Source: Gonapodya sp. JEL0774 (Eukaryota > Monoblepharomycota > Monoblepharidomycetes > Monoblepharidales > Gonapodyaceae). From it: DNA of 64,000 bases. Position 1 is the first letter of the stretch; every line of letters starts with the position of its first letter. The DNA is taken from contig JADIIX010000007.1 of NCBI GenBank assembly GCA_027604505.1, positions 124,001 to 188,000 of the forward strand, written 5' to 3'. This document shows positions 21,537 through 36,372 of the stretch, piece after piece. Both the position numbers and the translations under genes were made by a program. The notes beneath the pieces are model-generated. The model saw only the letters and a program-made list of their open reading frames with translations, ran no database searches and was not told where the DNA came from.

Positions 21537-23556
21537 ATGCCAGATCTCGTCTCTTCCCTGCAGAACTTGGCAATCATCGTCTGTTTTGGCGCTGGCGGCA
21601 TTCTCTCCTTGCTCTACTGGTACCAGAGAAATCTCATATACCCTGCCAACTTCCCAGCTGATTCTCGAACGACGCTTTTCACTCCATCTCAATTCGGGCT
21701 GAACAGATGGCACGATGTCCACCTTGTTGCAGAAGATGGAGTCAAGATTCGTGCATACATGATATGGGGCGTTGGAAACTCGGCCGACACTCTCTCCAAG
21801 CCCAGCGCAGACCTTGCCTTTTCATCGTCCCAGCTCAGACAGCGTCCAACAGGGCAGCTAAATTCAGAAACTGGTGTTACCGATGCTACAGGCGCCACTG
21901 ATCTCTCTAATGCCACTGAGGCGCCTGCAGGCCAATTCTCAGACCTCACTGTAATTATATTCCACGTGAGTCAGTGAATTCCGGATACGAGAAATGAAGT
22001 GGTGACATGAGGGACGTGAGAAACGCAGAATTTAAGCGACACACGGAAAACTAATGCACAAAGAGGGACTCTAACGAGCCATCGCAACCTATACCGGAAG
22101 TTACGAGACTTCTTCTCGAACAACTCAACCATCCACAACCCGCCCAAACCATGTCCAACTCACCGCAAACATTCATTCTACGTTCCGTGCTCTTGCTCCC
22201 ACAACCTTTACCTAGGCTAACGCCGGTAACCACGGCCACCGGCTTCCGTTGGCCACCCTCCTCCACCGCCACCTCCAGCCGGCTCCCAACGTGTTCCTCC
22301 TCTCTTACCGTGGCTACGGACCCTCTGAAGGTTCTCCGACCGAGGAGGGGATAAGAATGGACGCAAGGGCCGCAGTGAACTGGGTCAAGGGTAACCCTTG
22401 GCTGGGGAAGGGAAAGGGTGGCAAGGGAAAAGTGGTGGTGTGGGGTCAAAGTATCGGAGGAGCGGTAGGTGTTTTGAGAGCGCTGTCGGTTGATAGATTG
22501 GCTTTGGCTTTGTATGGGACGTCCCTGTTGACCTGTCCACCTCGCAACTTTTCCTAATGAGGTCGCCATCGACACCGCCGCTAGCCATCCCGATGTTGTA
22601 GACGCTGTGATTGTAGAGAATACTTTTGAGAGCTTGGTAGGTAAAGAGCAGACCAGATTCATGACGTGCTTGTTTCTCATGTTCAGAAGAAGCTGAGTGT
22701 GGGTTTTGCATTTTTCATTTTTATCGGAATGGAAAGATGAAAGGAGAATATCAAGTTTTCTGAAATTCTGAGCAGTCGTGATTCTCTATTATATGTCGCG
22801 GTATTCGACGTCTCCCAATGCCGACCGCCGCCCTGCAAACCTTTCGCTGACGGGATCCTCCCCCCAGCCCTCCCTAATACCCCATGTCCTCCCCATTCTC
22901 TCTCCTCTCCGCCCTCTTATCCGCCACCTTGTCCTCGACCATTGGTCGTCCGCCACAACCCTCGCCACCGTAGCCCCCACCGTGCCCATTCTGTTCCTGT
23001 CCGGTGCACGGGATGAGCTCGTACCACAGGGACAGATGGAGGTGTTGTGGCGGGTGGGCGCGATGAGGGGTTTACGCGGAGTGGATTTAGGAGAGAAGTC
23101 GGAGAGGGAAATACCGGTACAGGTATGGAGGGAGTTTGAGAACGGGACTCACAATGATACCGTGATGCAGGAGGGGTATTTTAGAGGTGAGGATCGGGGT
23201 AGTTTCGGCACGTCGCGTCAAGTTTTGGTCAATAGTGTGCGAAGTTTTGACTGCCGTGATGAAAGACGGAGGCGTTGAGATTGTGATACGAAACCTACTC
23301 ACCTTATCCTGAAACGAATACCATCCCTCGCTTCAACATCTCACTCATCTTGACACATCACCTACTCTCCTCAGAACTTGCCGCCTTCATCCACCGCCAC
23401 GTCCTCCCACCTTCCCCTGCTATCACTGTTTCTGCCCCTCCGTACCATCGCATGGCCGGTCTCAACCGTGAAGGGGTAGTGGTGAAGTGGTCTGATGGGG
23501 ACAGGATGAATGGTGAAATTGGGATTAATGGAGGAGCAGGGAAATTAAAGATGTGA
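21537..23556 (+). CDS. BEM46/ABHD13-type alpha/beta hydrolase
   Basis: Five exons: 21537-21965, 22216-22464, 22562-22636, 22868-23186, 23375-23556; total 1,254 bases, 417 residues. BEM46 proteins are membrane-tethered serine hydrolases implicated in polarity and protein deacylation. An N-terminal membrane segment (LAIIVCFGAGGILSLLYWYQ) precedes RNLIYPANFPADSR. The oxyanion region reads ANAGNHGHRLP, the nucleophile is Ser222 in GQSIGGAVAID, the acidic residue is in LFLSGARDELVPQ, and the His is in FENGTHNDTVMQEGYF, so the triad is intact. A low-complexity Ser/Thr/Ala insert of about 50 residues sits between strands before the oxyanion motif. Splicing at 22464/22562 rebuilds GGAVAIDTAASHPDVVDAVI, strong support for that junction. 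Confidence 0.9.
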
Positions 23557-23926
23557 ACATTTCAGGGTGAGTCGAGGAGAAATCAGGAATAGGAAGCGGC
23601 AAGGGGGCGTGCTTGCTATAGTATTGAGTCGTCTTATTTGCAATATCGCGATTTTAATTGTGTTGAAGGGATCAGGAATGGTCACTAGATATGGTGTATG
23701 TGGGGCCCCACGACCTTCATTTCATATGAATGTCTCATTACATTAAGTTCCAAAAGAAAAGCACTGGCCAATCTATCCCGCTCTCGCATGCTCTGCCAAC
23801 AAGGACAAGTAAGCCATACATAACAGCCATAGCGGACCTGACAGTACCACTTCCTGACGGAGAACTCCCAACCGCTTTCCATCAAAACCCCTTTAACGTC
23901 CCTTTTCCTCCAACAAAAACTTATTA
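23557..23926. other. Convergent 3' intergenic region
   Basis: This interval lies between the ends of the BEM46-type gene (+) and MCM7 (-). No gene, repeat or structured element was recognised. Confidence 0.5.
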
Positions 23927-26984
<3,058 letters not shown>

Positions 26985-27632
26985 CTTGGTGAGAAATCCG
27001 GAAAAATGTAACACCAAGGTGACAAGACGACCAGGAATCAACAGCAGAACAAACGATGAGAATCCGGAAAATTTCAGCTTTACCTTGCAGTATTTGGGTA
27101 GAGCTCTTAGAAAGATAAAGTGGGATTCGAAAGGAATTTAAATGAGAGGGGAGAATATTTGGAACAAACGATCCGCTCCGATGTTTTCTTGATTTGAAGG
27201 GTCCAACTAGAAAGCTCCTCGTAGGTGGTTCAGAAAACAGTGAACCTATGTTGCCGGAGAGTTTGGGAGAGTGGTAAGGCGCTTCTGCTCACGAATCGCG
27301 ATGATAATGGTTTGGGGGATCAGGGTAATGGCCCGTACACCACCAAACAACCACCACATGAAACCAAACGTCTAGTCCGAAATCCGAATGAAGCTTTTCC
27401 GGGACAAAAGCATTTGTACACACGTCGATATACGTACATCATCAATCTTGAATTCGTCAGGATGAACAGATTTCGAAGAAATAGTCGTAGAGTTCAAGCA
27501 GTTATGTAGAAGGTAGCTACTTGCTTGAAAAATGTATTATGAGAGAAAGGTATCAGGGGAAACTTCGATACCACGAATCAACAAAGCCCAGTGTATAAAA
27601 TGCACGGTCCCGACATCCTGACAGGGAGAATC
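26985..27632. promoter_or_regulatory. Divergent MCM7/MAD2 intergenic region
   Basis: The two cell-cycle genes start in opposite directions from this 648-base interval. ATCCGGAAAA occurs twice (26996-27005 and 27062-27071), 66 bases apart and close to the MCM7 start. I did not find an ACGCGT (MCB) or TTTSGCGC (E2F-like) site. Whether the repeated motif is regulatory is inferred only from its repetition. An in-frame ATG at 27600 could extend MAD2 into the right end. Confidence 0.4.
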
Positions 27633-28714
27633 ATGCTGGCTACAAGTACGGCAAACAAGCACCGTCTAACTCTCAAAGGAAGCACGGACATAGTCACTGA
27701 GTTCTTTGGTGAGCGACGATGGGGTCTTCAATCCGCTTTAACTCAGATCCATGATGCCGCTCACCAATGACTTCGTCTGGTCAACCTTTTGAACTACAGA
27801 ATACGGCCTGAACAGGTAAGATAGCGGGAGCTGAACTCTCTCGATTGGAAACATTTTTAATCTATTGATGTCTTCGGGAGTGTAGCATCTTATATCAGCG
27901 GGGCTTATATGGTGCGGCGAGTCGTTACTTGATGATCCCTTCCAATTGCCGATTCGCTCATGAGGCCTCCGGATTCTATCTTTCTCTACATCTAAGCACC
28001 GGAAGATTTCAAAACCGTGAAAAAATATGGTCTCCACCTTCTTGTGTCGGCGGATGATAAGGTGCAAAGGTACCTCAAAACGCTGCTTGGGCAGGTTGAG
28101 AGTGAGTTACGAACCAGATTCTTCTATAAAATCATGAGCAACAGTGCGAGTGTCAACGGATTTCAGGATGGCTGATGGCGTCGGCAATCAGTAAACTGGT
28201 ATTGGTGATCATTGCAAAAGACACGCGAGAGACTGTGGAGCGATGGCAATTCGATATCCAGCTTGAAAAGGACCCACAGAACGAGAAGTGAGTGGAAAAG
28301 CATCAGGAGTGTCTCCGGGTGAGGACTTTCGTACTCTTGGAAACGGTAACGTTCCGTCAACGGAATTGACAGTGCTCCAGCCACTAATCGCGGTTTAAAA
28401 TCGGAGAAGGCCATACACGACGAGATTCAGGCTGTTTTACGACAAATAACTGCCTCCGTGTCGTTCCTGCCCATCCTGGACGAGCCATGTGAGCATCCTG
28501 CTGGGTAATCAAGGCAAAGCATCACCAACCTCACAACCTTTCAGGCACATTCAACGTACTCGCTTACACCGATAAGGACGCTGAGATCCCTCCAGACTGG
28601 AAAGACTCCAATTCAGCTCTGCTGCCTGAGAACGCACAGCACGTACGGTTGAGGGGTTTCGGCACCGGCGTTCACCGTGTAGAGAGTATGGTGGCATATC
28701 GAAGTTACGATTAA
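27633..28714 (+). CDS. MAD2: Spindle assembly checkpoint protein MAD2 (HORMA domain)
   Basis: Seven exons: 27633-27708, 27800-27815, 27886-27911, 27997-28101, 28167-28287, 28373-28488, 28545-28714; total 630 bases, 209 residues, the normal family size. MAD2 binds CDC20 and MAD1 and delays anaphase until chromosomes attach. The sequence reads LTLKGSTDIVTEFFEYGLN, SILYQRGLYAPEDFKTVKKY, WLMASAISKLVLVIIAKDT, ERWQFDIQLEKD, EIQAVLRQITASVSFLPILD, EPCTFNVLAYTDKDAEIP and VRLRGFGTGVHRVESMVAYR. The C-terminal safety-belt region is complete. Exon 2 is a 16-base microexon. Upstream in-frame Met at 27600 would add 11 residues. The 3' end is 131 bases from the convergent RBX1 gene. Confidence 0.95.
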
Positions 28715-28844
28715 GTGAAGTGGGTAGGAGAGTCCAAGATACATTTGGACACCGTTGTTATTCCAGTTTCAAATCTTTATTGAACATTGTACTGAGTGTG
28801 AAATTGCCGGTAATCAGATTCCAAAAGGTATCTACGGGTCAACC

Positions 28845-29750
28845 TCAGCGACCATACTGGTAGAGCGGTGGGGTAGCGGAAGAATAGCGTTGAATTATGA
28901 CCGTAGAGTCCCCGTAATTAACACACGAACCTTCTGGAACTCCCATTCCCGGTTATCCAACGGGCATACCTGCCTCGTCTTCAGCCACCTAGAAATGCAG
29001 TGGAAGTGGAATGCGTGCTGTTTGGTTGTGATGAACGTCAGTATGGAGCATCTCAGATAAGGGAACTGCCTGAACCTCACATTGCAAATCCCCCATGCCA
29101 CCGTGCATTCCTCGCTCGTTGCAGACGCCTGGTTTGCCTGACATTCAATGCCTTTGGAGCGCCGTTGAGGCAGTTCGAGCAACGAGAACGACGTGGAGAG
29201 TGTCAGCGCACACAGAAGGGCTGTGAAACGCGTGAGAGCATGGCTTACACAAGTCCATGATATGGTTTCGGCAAATGGCACAATTATCTACGACAATGTC
29301 CCAGGCCCAGAGTGCAACTGCGTTCCACTGGAACACGACATGATGATATCCCACGATGTGCACCAATGAAGTCGAGTCAAAGGGAGGAGGAAAAATCGTT
29401 GGAGATCAGAAAATCAACCTCAGAGACTCAGAAGCAGTGACACAGCGGGTGAAAACTCTGGGCGGTCGGCAAATTGAGCAGAGAGGCCAGTATCCATGAT
29501 CCACCGTGTAATCCACAGACCTTGTTCATCATTATCGCGTTTGAGTAGTAAACTCGCTCACATGTCAAATAGTGGAAATGCGTACTCCTCGTAATGTTGC
29601 TATCCCCAGCACTTATTGTCGGTGACAGAATGGACTCACCTTCTTGACCTCAAACCTCTTTTTCCCCGCTGCAAGGCCCTCCTTGGACTTCACTTTACCC
29701 TTTGAAGTCTGCGGTTCTGCTTGCGGCTCGTCAACTTCCATGTCCGCCAT
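28845..29750 (-). CDS. RBX1: RING-box protein RBX1/HRT1
   Basis: Five exons: 29640-29750, 29249-29327, 29081-29151, 28931-29017, 28845-28856; total 360 bases, 119 residues. RBX1 is the RING-H2 subunit of cullin-RING ubiquitin ligases and recruits the E2. A charged leader ([14 protein letters not shown]) is followed by [76 protein letters not shown] and KYGR. All zinc-binding Cys, His and Asp residues are present. The last exon is only 12 bases and codes for Tyr-Gly-Arg-stop; it restores the conserved C terminus, which supports it strongly. Confidence 0.96.
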
Positions 29751-29924
29751 AGTTGATGGTGATTGAGTGGGTCAGGTGAATACCAAATACTATGCAGCAT
29801 GAAGCGTGGTGCGCGGCATGGGTTATTCACACTTCCATCATATGTATTCCATTTGAATCAGTTACAGGTGAGTATAATATTAGATACCATAAGTGATACA
29901 ATAAGTCGCTTAATACTTAATGTG

Positions 29925-31241
29925 TCACTCATTCCACCTCCATGCAATTGCCCATCGCACTGTCCGACCTTGTTGCATCCGTCCTTTCCTTACCTCCACC
30001 CCGCGTTGCCTCACCAGTGCCTCTACAACATCCAAGTCCTCCTTCTTGCCCACAAGGCTTGTCCACCATTCGACCTTATCTTTGAGTTCTTGACTCTCCA
30101 AAAACATTCGCCTGATAAATTCTACCTCTCCGCCGGAAAAAATGGTTTCACCGTATGATCCACAGTGTGTGGAACTGGCTGGGGTGACCTTGTGTTGCCG
30201 ATCGGAGGGATCTCGGAAGAAAGGCGGGTTACAGATTGTGAAATGGTACCGAGTGCCGGTAGTGGAAATGAACGTAGGTGAAACGCTTGTGGGAACCGAC
30301 TCGTCAGGCAGTTTTTGCGTTGGCTTGATGGGGTTTGGAGAGGGCAGTACTTCGTTGGGACCCCTTCCAGTCCGCTCTTCAGGTGCTCCAGTTCCGTTCG
30401 TGCGGGACTGACCCTCCACTTCGGAAGGAGCACCACCAACGTCCAATTCGACCTCAGCCCTCTCTGCATTTTCTCTAGTTATCGCATTCACACAAGATAG
30501 TCCGAGTGGAATTTGGTGTATTGTTGGTTCCAGGAAGTAGCCAGGGTCAAAAAGCTCCAGAGGGAAAAGTGTACGTTCTTGTTTGTTCAATACAACTCTG
30601 ATTTTTTCCGACAAAGCGTTCATCTCAACATTTCCTCGAGCGTATTCTGCGCTCCGCTCATCATTGTCGAGTGCTAGGAAGCGCAAGCGCGGCTCAAGCC
30701 GCACACCCAATAGAGGGTAAATGCACGAGCAACCTGTTCCAATGTCGATAGCCAAAATTGGCTCCGTTGCAGAAGCGGACGGGGCCGCGTTTGAAAAGCT
30801 GGACTTTGGACTCTTCAAAATCGAGTGACTCTCAGAGAGAGGGGGGAAGGCATGAAAGCGAATCTTTTTCGAGTGGTTTACATATTGCTCATGTTCCTCC
30901 GCTTCTCGCGGTCGCTTCTTTAGGTCGGGAGAGTGTTCGTTTTCCGCATCAGTTGGGGTGTTGCTGCACTCCTTCACGAGGTCCAAACACCAAAGGAGGT
31001 AGTCGATTCTATTTGGAATTGGCGGAATTAGGGAGTCGAGCGGGATTTCAAGCCGAATGTTGAATCTGGTGGCCAACAATGCGTAGCAGAGCTCTCGAGC
31101 CGCTCGAGCATCGTGAAAATTGATTGTCGCATAACCAGGATTCGAGCGAGAGAAAGAGAGATGGCGAGCCAAGGGAGGGTGCAACCGCGCAATTTGTGCA
31201 AAGTCTGGCGGGTTCTCGAGAAACGGATTGTGGGGATGCAT
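29925..31241 (-). CDS. METTL16: METTL16-type N6-adenine RNA methyltransferase
   Basis: A single-exon gene. METTL16 methylates U6 snRNA, and in animals the MAT2A hairpins, at adenine N6 in the nucleus. The start at Met 31241 gives MHPHNPFLENPPDFAQIARL, aligned with the family start; Met at 31310 is an alternative. Next come YATINFHDARAARELCYALL and the IPLDSLIPPIPNRIDYLLW segment, the SAM-binding motif LAIDIGTGCSCIYPLLGVRL, an acidic motif in LALDNDERSAEYARGNVEMN, and the catalytic NPPF motif in RYHFTICNPPFFRDP. A 60-residue low-complexity insert precedes the catalytic motif. No vertebrate-type C-terminal regulatory domain is visible. It is divergent from SAC1, with 195 bases between starts. 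Confidence 0.9.
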   Translation of the reverse strand: MHPHNPFLENPPDFAQIARLHPPLARHLSFSRSNPGYATINFHDARAARELCYALLATRFNIRLEIPLDSLIPPIPNRIDYLLWCLDLVKECSNTPTDAENEHSPDLKKRPREAEEHEQYVNHSKKIRFHAFPPLSESHSILKSPKSSFSNAAPSASATEPILAIDIGTGCSCIYPLLGVRLEPRLRFLALDNDERSAEYARGNVEMNALSEKIRVVLNKQERTLFPLELFDPGYFLEPTIHQIPLGLSCVNAITRENAERAEVELDVGGAPSEVEGQSRTNGTGAPEERTGRGPNEVLPSPNPIKPTQKLPDESVPTSVSPTFISTTGTRYHFTICNPPFFRDPSDRQHKVTPASSTHCGSYGETIFSGGEVEFIRRMFLESQELKDKVEWWTSLVGKKEDLDVVEALVRQRGVEVRKGRMQQGRTVRWAIAWRWNE

Positions 31242-31435
31242 TCGACAGTGGGAGATGATTGTGTATAGTTGAATTTGTTGATTGATGGGCAAAGTCTTCA
31301 GGGGTGTCATGGAATACCGGGCTGGCGTGCGAGGTAACCAAACGTGCCGTCGATATCTTCACGCTTTTGCTTATTACAGAACAGTCACTCAAGTCCCAAT
31401 TACCCGTCTTCCAGAGAATCATCGCATCTTCCGCC

Positions 31436-34066
31436 ATGAGCGCTCAGCGTGTCCACGATGCGCTCAACCTTTACATATCCTCTGACACTCTTACATTCGA
31501 GCCACAGAGCGTTGGCAACCAAACACTGGTTATGTACAGAGATACGGGTGATATAAAGCTCAATGGTGTGTCTCGCTGCAGCTTTAAAACAATCCTACCA
31601 ATGTATAGTCATTGTTCGGGTCATTCAACACTTCCAACCGAATCTGTCCAACTGGGAAAGGTCCCTTCACACCGCGCCACGACGAAATTGTCAGCGTGTA
31701 TGGAATTTTCGGTGTCATTGGGTTGAATGCGGGTCAGTACACTTTCCCCGAGTTTCACGCCTCAATACATCATGATGCGGTCTTTGTGTGTTCCAGGGGA
31801 CCACGTTATCGTTATTACGGACCGTGAAAGGATTGGCAACATAGATAGTAATGATGTTTTTCGAATGAAGGGATATCGCATCATTCCACTAGCGCGAAGC
31901 AACCGGTCTCTTCCCGAATCTGAGGTTTGTGATCCCCACAAGTAGTTCCCTGATCCATTTGTGATTTAAATCATGAGTTCTTCTCCCTCTTTCAGAAACG
32001 TGATGATGAAGAGTACCTCGCTATGCTCCAGAGTATCCTCGACCTCGACCACTTCTACTTCTCCTACTCCTTTGAACTTACCCACTCCCTTCAGCGCCAG
32101 GCGAACTTGCGTTCCGATACGAGGCCTCAATGGCAAAAGGTAATTTCTCACAGTGTAACCAGAGTGAACGGGACCAGGCGAAACCCCTCTTTAACTAAGG
32201 CGATTTGACCCTACGGAAAGGCTGACGACAGATTCTTCTACAATAAACACCTCGCGAGTAGATTGATAGATGCGAGCTCCTCGCAGCAGGATGTAAGTGG
32301 AGACATGTTCTAACGGGATGAGATATCATATCTGCTGCATCTGTCATTCCAGCTGAGTTGCTTCATACTCCCTGTTATCTGCGGCTGTGAGTCGACCGAC
32401 TGTCTCCGACGTCGCGAGCACGGCTGATTCAATTGATTATGCCGCTGAACTTGAATTGCAAGTCATTGAAATAATCCCGGGGAACATCAACGGCAGCCGT
32501 TTCAACTTCGTGCTTGTTGCCCGGAGAAGTCGTTATCGAAACGGTGAGCTTCCAAGCGTGCTTCGCAACGCCCAACGCCGATTGATTCTTGTGCCCTCCA
32601 TCGAATGCAGGTATCCGTTACCACTCTCGAGGTATTGACGATGACGGCCACGTGTCCAACTTTGTGGAGACCGAACAACTGGCTGAAATCGAAAGTGGGG
32701 TGTCAGATCGCACCCGGCCCACCCGCTGGTCGTACGTGCAGACGCGTGGTTCGGTACCGGTATATTGGAAGCAGGTCATCAATGTCAAGTATACACCACC
32801 AGTTGTTGTTGAAGAAAATTCCAAATTGGTGAATGCTGAAATCGGATGATAATACTTCGTATTTGAATTTATAGTTGTTGGGGTGCCGTTGTCGTCGGTT
32901 TTGCAGATCGACAGCTTCAAGAAGCACTTCGCGGAGTTGATCACCACCTATGGTGACCAGATCGCAGTGAATTTGTTAAACAAGAAGGGTAGCGAAGGGC
33001 GGCTTGGTACGGCTTACTCCCAAATTGTGAAGCAGATTGGGGATCCTCGCATTACGTGGGTTATGCGTAAAACGGGTGGGAAACACCCTCGATTCGTAAT
33101 TTTTGACATCTGTGCTCTGTAGCTACACTTGGTTTGATTTCCATCACGAATGCAAGAACATGAAGTGGCATAACATTTCGAAACTCATCGACTCAATCGG
33201 ACCCCAACTCGCCAAACAGGGCTACGCTGCCGTTGACCGTGACGGGCGTCTGGTCAGCACGCAGACATCGGTGGTGCGCACTAACTGCATCGACTGCCTC
33301 GACCGCACAAACGTCGTTCAAAGTGTCTTGGCGCGCAAGGCATTGACTCTCCAGCTCAGGGAGGCTGGCATTTTGCGAGAAAAAGAGTCAGTCGAGGGAG
33401 TAACTCTATTTGAACAGAGATTCAAAGCCAGTGAGTGTCGTGAAAAATGAAACTAAGGCGGTCGTGTTCCAACACTCCTACCCGTTTGATGGCATAGCTT
33501 GGGCTGATCATGCTGATGCGCTATCAATTCAATACTCTGGCACCCCTGCTTTAAAAACTGATTTTACCAGAACAGGCAAACGTACAACACAAGGTGCTCT
33601 TGCGGACTTGTCGCATTCCCTCACGCGGTACTTCCGCAACAACTTCCTGGATGGTGCCAAACAGGACGCGTATGATCTTGTTACGGGGGCCTATGAGATC
33701 CGACCAGGTGGGCCAAGCCCGCTCGTAGAGGGCGATCGGGGCTGGCGTTATAAGACAGTAAGCTCGGCTCGCGTCAATTTGTTCCCAAGTGGTGATTTCT
33801 GTGCTCACCCAATGCAACAGCTTCCCTACGTTCTTCTCTTCTCCTTGATCATGCTTTTTGGTGGACTCCTCCTGCCATCACCATCTTTTAGCTCTCAAAC
33901 TTTGTACATAACGTGTTTTCTCTCACTCATCGCACTCTGCTTGTACGACATACTCAGGCATGGTCGTGAATTCGTGGACCTCCCACGTCTCGTCAGACCG
34001 AGTCGGGCCGCAGTTGCAGCCAACGGGTTTGGTCGAGTCGCGAATGGCTTGGAGAAAAAGGATTAG
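31436..34066 (+). CDS. SAC1: SAC1 phosphoinositide phosphatase
   Basis: A multi-exon gene for the ER/Golgi lipid phosphatase that removes phosphate mainly from PtdIns4P. The N-terminal SAC region includes [52 protein letters not shown] and [15 protein letters not shown]. Next are [31 protein letters not shown] and [20 protein letters not shown]. The CX5R catalytic motif is in [12 protein letters not shown]. The C-terminal part has [19 protein letters not shown] and two hydrophobic segments ([17 protein letters not shown] and [17 protein letters not shown]), matching the two membrane spans of SAC1, and ends LEKKD. Some short middle exons were not individually delimited. It differs from FIG4 (also in this window) by these membrane spans. 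Confidence 0.93.
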
Positions 34067-34399
34067 ATGTGTGTTGTTGTTAGTTTCTGCGCAATCCCAT
34101 TCCATACATTCAATTAATTTTTTTGCGTGGACGACCACAGCAAGTTACAACACGTCCTTGACGACTTAAAGCCGTTGAAAAAAACTATTGTCCGCTACCC
34201 CTTCTGATGATCTGACCTTTGACTGGAGGTTCAGTTTGTTCAACCACGTCCCCGAGATAGAGCGAAATTTATTTAACAGAAATATCATGATAGACGCTCT
34301 ATCTTTAAAACCTCCCATGCCTCCAGCTCCTCTCTACGCCGAGTAATAAAATCTGACAAAAGCGAGGGATGTATCCCCGATGGTCCTCGTATTTCCGTT

Positions 34400-36372
34400 T
34401 TGCCGTCAGAGGGACATACAAGAAGCACTTTTGAACCAACTTCGAGCTGTCCATCGTCGCTTGGAATGCTCACGTGCCCTGTGTGCAAAAGGTTTCCTTT
34501 CGTGAATCCAGCTGTTCTGCCTTGTGGCAGCTCCTGTTGCCAATTGTGTCTGGATAAAATCGTTTCCGATTCCAAGTCCTTGCAAACACTTCCAGAAGAG
34601 CTCCACCTGTTAGTGCACCCGCACCCTCAAAAAACTTACTATAAATGCCCAGTCTTGGATTGCCCGTATGGCTTTCATCTGTACGCGAACGAACGGCACG
34701 ACTACCTTCTGACGAAGCTAGTATCCACGTACTTTAAGAAGTTAGATCGACTGCGGGAAGGATCCATACCAACTGTCGATGGAGTATTCCCATCTGGACA
34801 AGAAGTTTCTGCGTCTGTGGGCAATGGTGTTTGTTACTCTGAGCTTCCCAACATTCCTCTGGAGGAATTGGAGTGTCCAGTCTGCTACAATATACTTCAA
34901 GAACCCCTCACAACTCCTTGTGGCCACACGACTTGTCGAAACTGCCTCCTTCAAACCGTTGAACATATGTCATTGTCGGTGACAAGGGTATTCCGCCCCT
35001 CGCCTCACAACCCGCAACAATCAGAACCTTCGTCCGTCTCAGAAGCTGCCACTCCGTCTCGCGACATGTTTTCGTCTTCAAGCGTGTCCATGAGTGTACT
35101 GGCATCTCAGCCTCCTCCACAACCGTCCCTCTCTCCAACCGTGTCAGTCGAAGTTGCCTCCCAACTGTCTTCATCTCCATCTTCCCAACGATCAACGCCA
35201 GTTCTTCGTACATCTATCGCTACTCTATTTCCTTGCCCCACTTGTCGCCATGCTTTGCCCAGTTACACGCACCTGAAACAGCGGTCTCCCAACAAAATCC
35301 TTCTTCATCTCCTTCAGAGTCAACACAGCGTTGAATACAAGAAACGATCAATGGTGCTGCACCGAGAACTCACTGAGAAAAGTCGGTTTATAGGGATATT
35401 TGTGTGCAGCCTCGTGTTGCCCAACGCACCCTGTTTCCTTCACGTTTTCGAGGTGAAACCCTCAGCATTTTCTTGCACGAACGGACGGTCATCAATCTGA
35501 TTTCGCTACTGAATGTTTATGTCTTAGCCTCGATATCGTCTTCTTATGAAACGGGCAATGGAGTCAAACAGAATGTTTGGAATGTGTTATCCTGCAGATC
35601 AAAACGGGAACCCTGCCGAGTACGGAACAATGCTTGGTGGGTGTTTGAGTTCAGACCCATCAGTTTCATGTCTCACAATTCCATCAATGAAGAAATTCGT
35701 GCTCTTGATCCAATTCGCGCCTTTCGTAATGACACCTCCAGCTCTCTGCCTCGATTTCTTGTTACTAGCGTTGCAGTTCACCGATTCCGTATTGTAGAGC
35801 GTGGCGCGATGACAGACGGATATCATACAGCTCTCGTGGAGCGGGTGGAGGACATTGATGAGTCTGATGAAGTGGAAGTTAAAGGAGGGGGTTTAACCCC
35901 GACGCCCTCAGCCGACGAGTTTGCAGGGTGTCTTGCGGATGGGCCCAAAGACAATGAAGCTGCGGCTTTTGATGTCTCAGAGAATATGTCCGTGAGCGGG
36001 ATCGAGGTGATGGGGTTGGATGTCTTGTCAGACCCGAATCGCGGTGCCTCTTTGGACCCAATTCACACTGCATACAACACTACTCGTCGCCTCGTCCAGT
36101 TGCATATGGCCCAGCTACCTCCACTTGAGCGCCGGCAGATCTATGCAATGCATGGTCCTTTCCCTCCGGCCGAAGACATAGCGGCTTTCTCATTCTGGTT
36201 AACAGGCATTCTGCCCGTGTCCGAGTGGTCGAAATACAAAATCCTACAGGTGAACGTCGAACGTGTATTATCCTTTGCGAATATTAACTTATTTGAATTT
36301 GGCATATTGGTGGAGAAAGATTACATCCCCTCGAGAACGAATGAGAATTGTATATATCTGGGTGAAAACTGA
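34400..36372 (+). CDS. LONRF-type RING finger / LON N-terminal domain protein
   Basis: Three exons: 34400-35452, 35528-35636, 35693-36372; total 1,842 bases, 613 residues. LONRF proteins are predicted E3 ubiquitin ligases with a Lon substrate-binding domain but no protease. RING 1 is degenerate (LTCPVCKRFPFVNPAVLPCG). RING 2 reads LECPVCYNILQEPLTTPCGH and TTCRNCLLQ; after a Ser-rich insert of about 90 residues comes LFPCPTCRHALP. The LON domain follows: IGIFVCSLVLPNAPCFLHVF, EPRYRLLMKRAMESNRMFGM, VTSVAVHRFRIVERG and TDGYHTALVERVED. The typical end is FSFWLTGILPVSEWSKYKIL. The first junction rebuilds HVFEPRYRL. The second donor is GTGGGT. No TPR repeats are seen, unlike vertebrate LONRFs. A further 3' exon after 36372 is not excluded. 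Confidence 0.85.

Noticed and set aside
22051-22680. 209-codon minus-strand frame
   Set aside because: Complement of BEM46-type exons 2-3, whose catalytic motifs are clear on the + strand.
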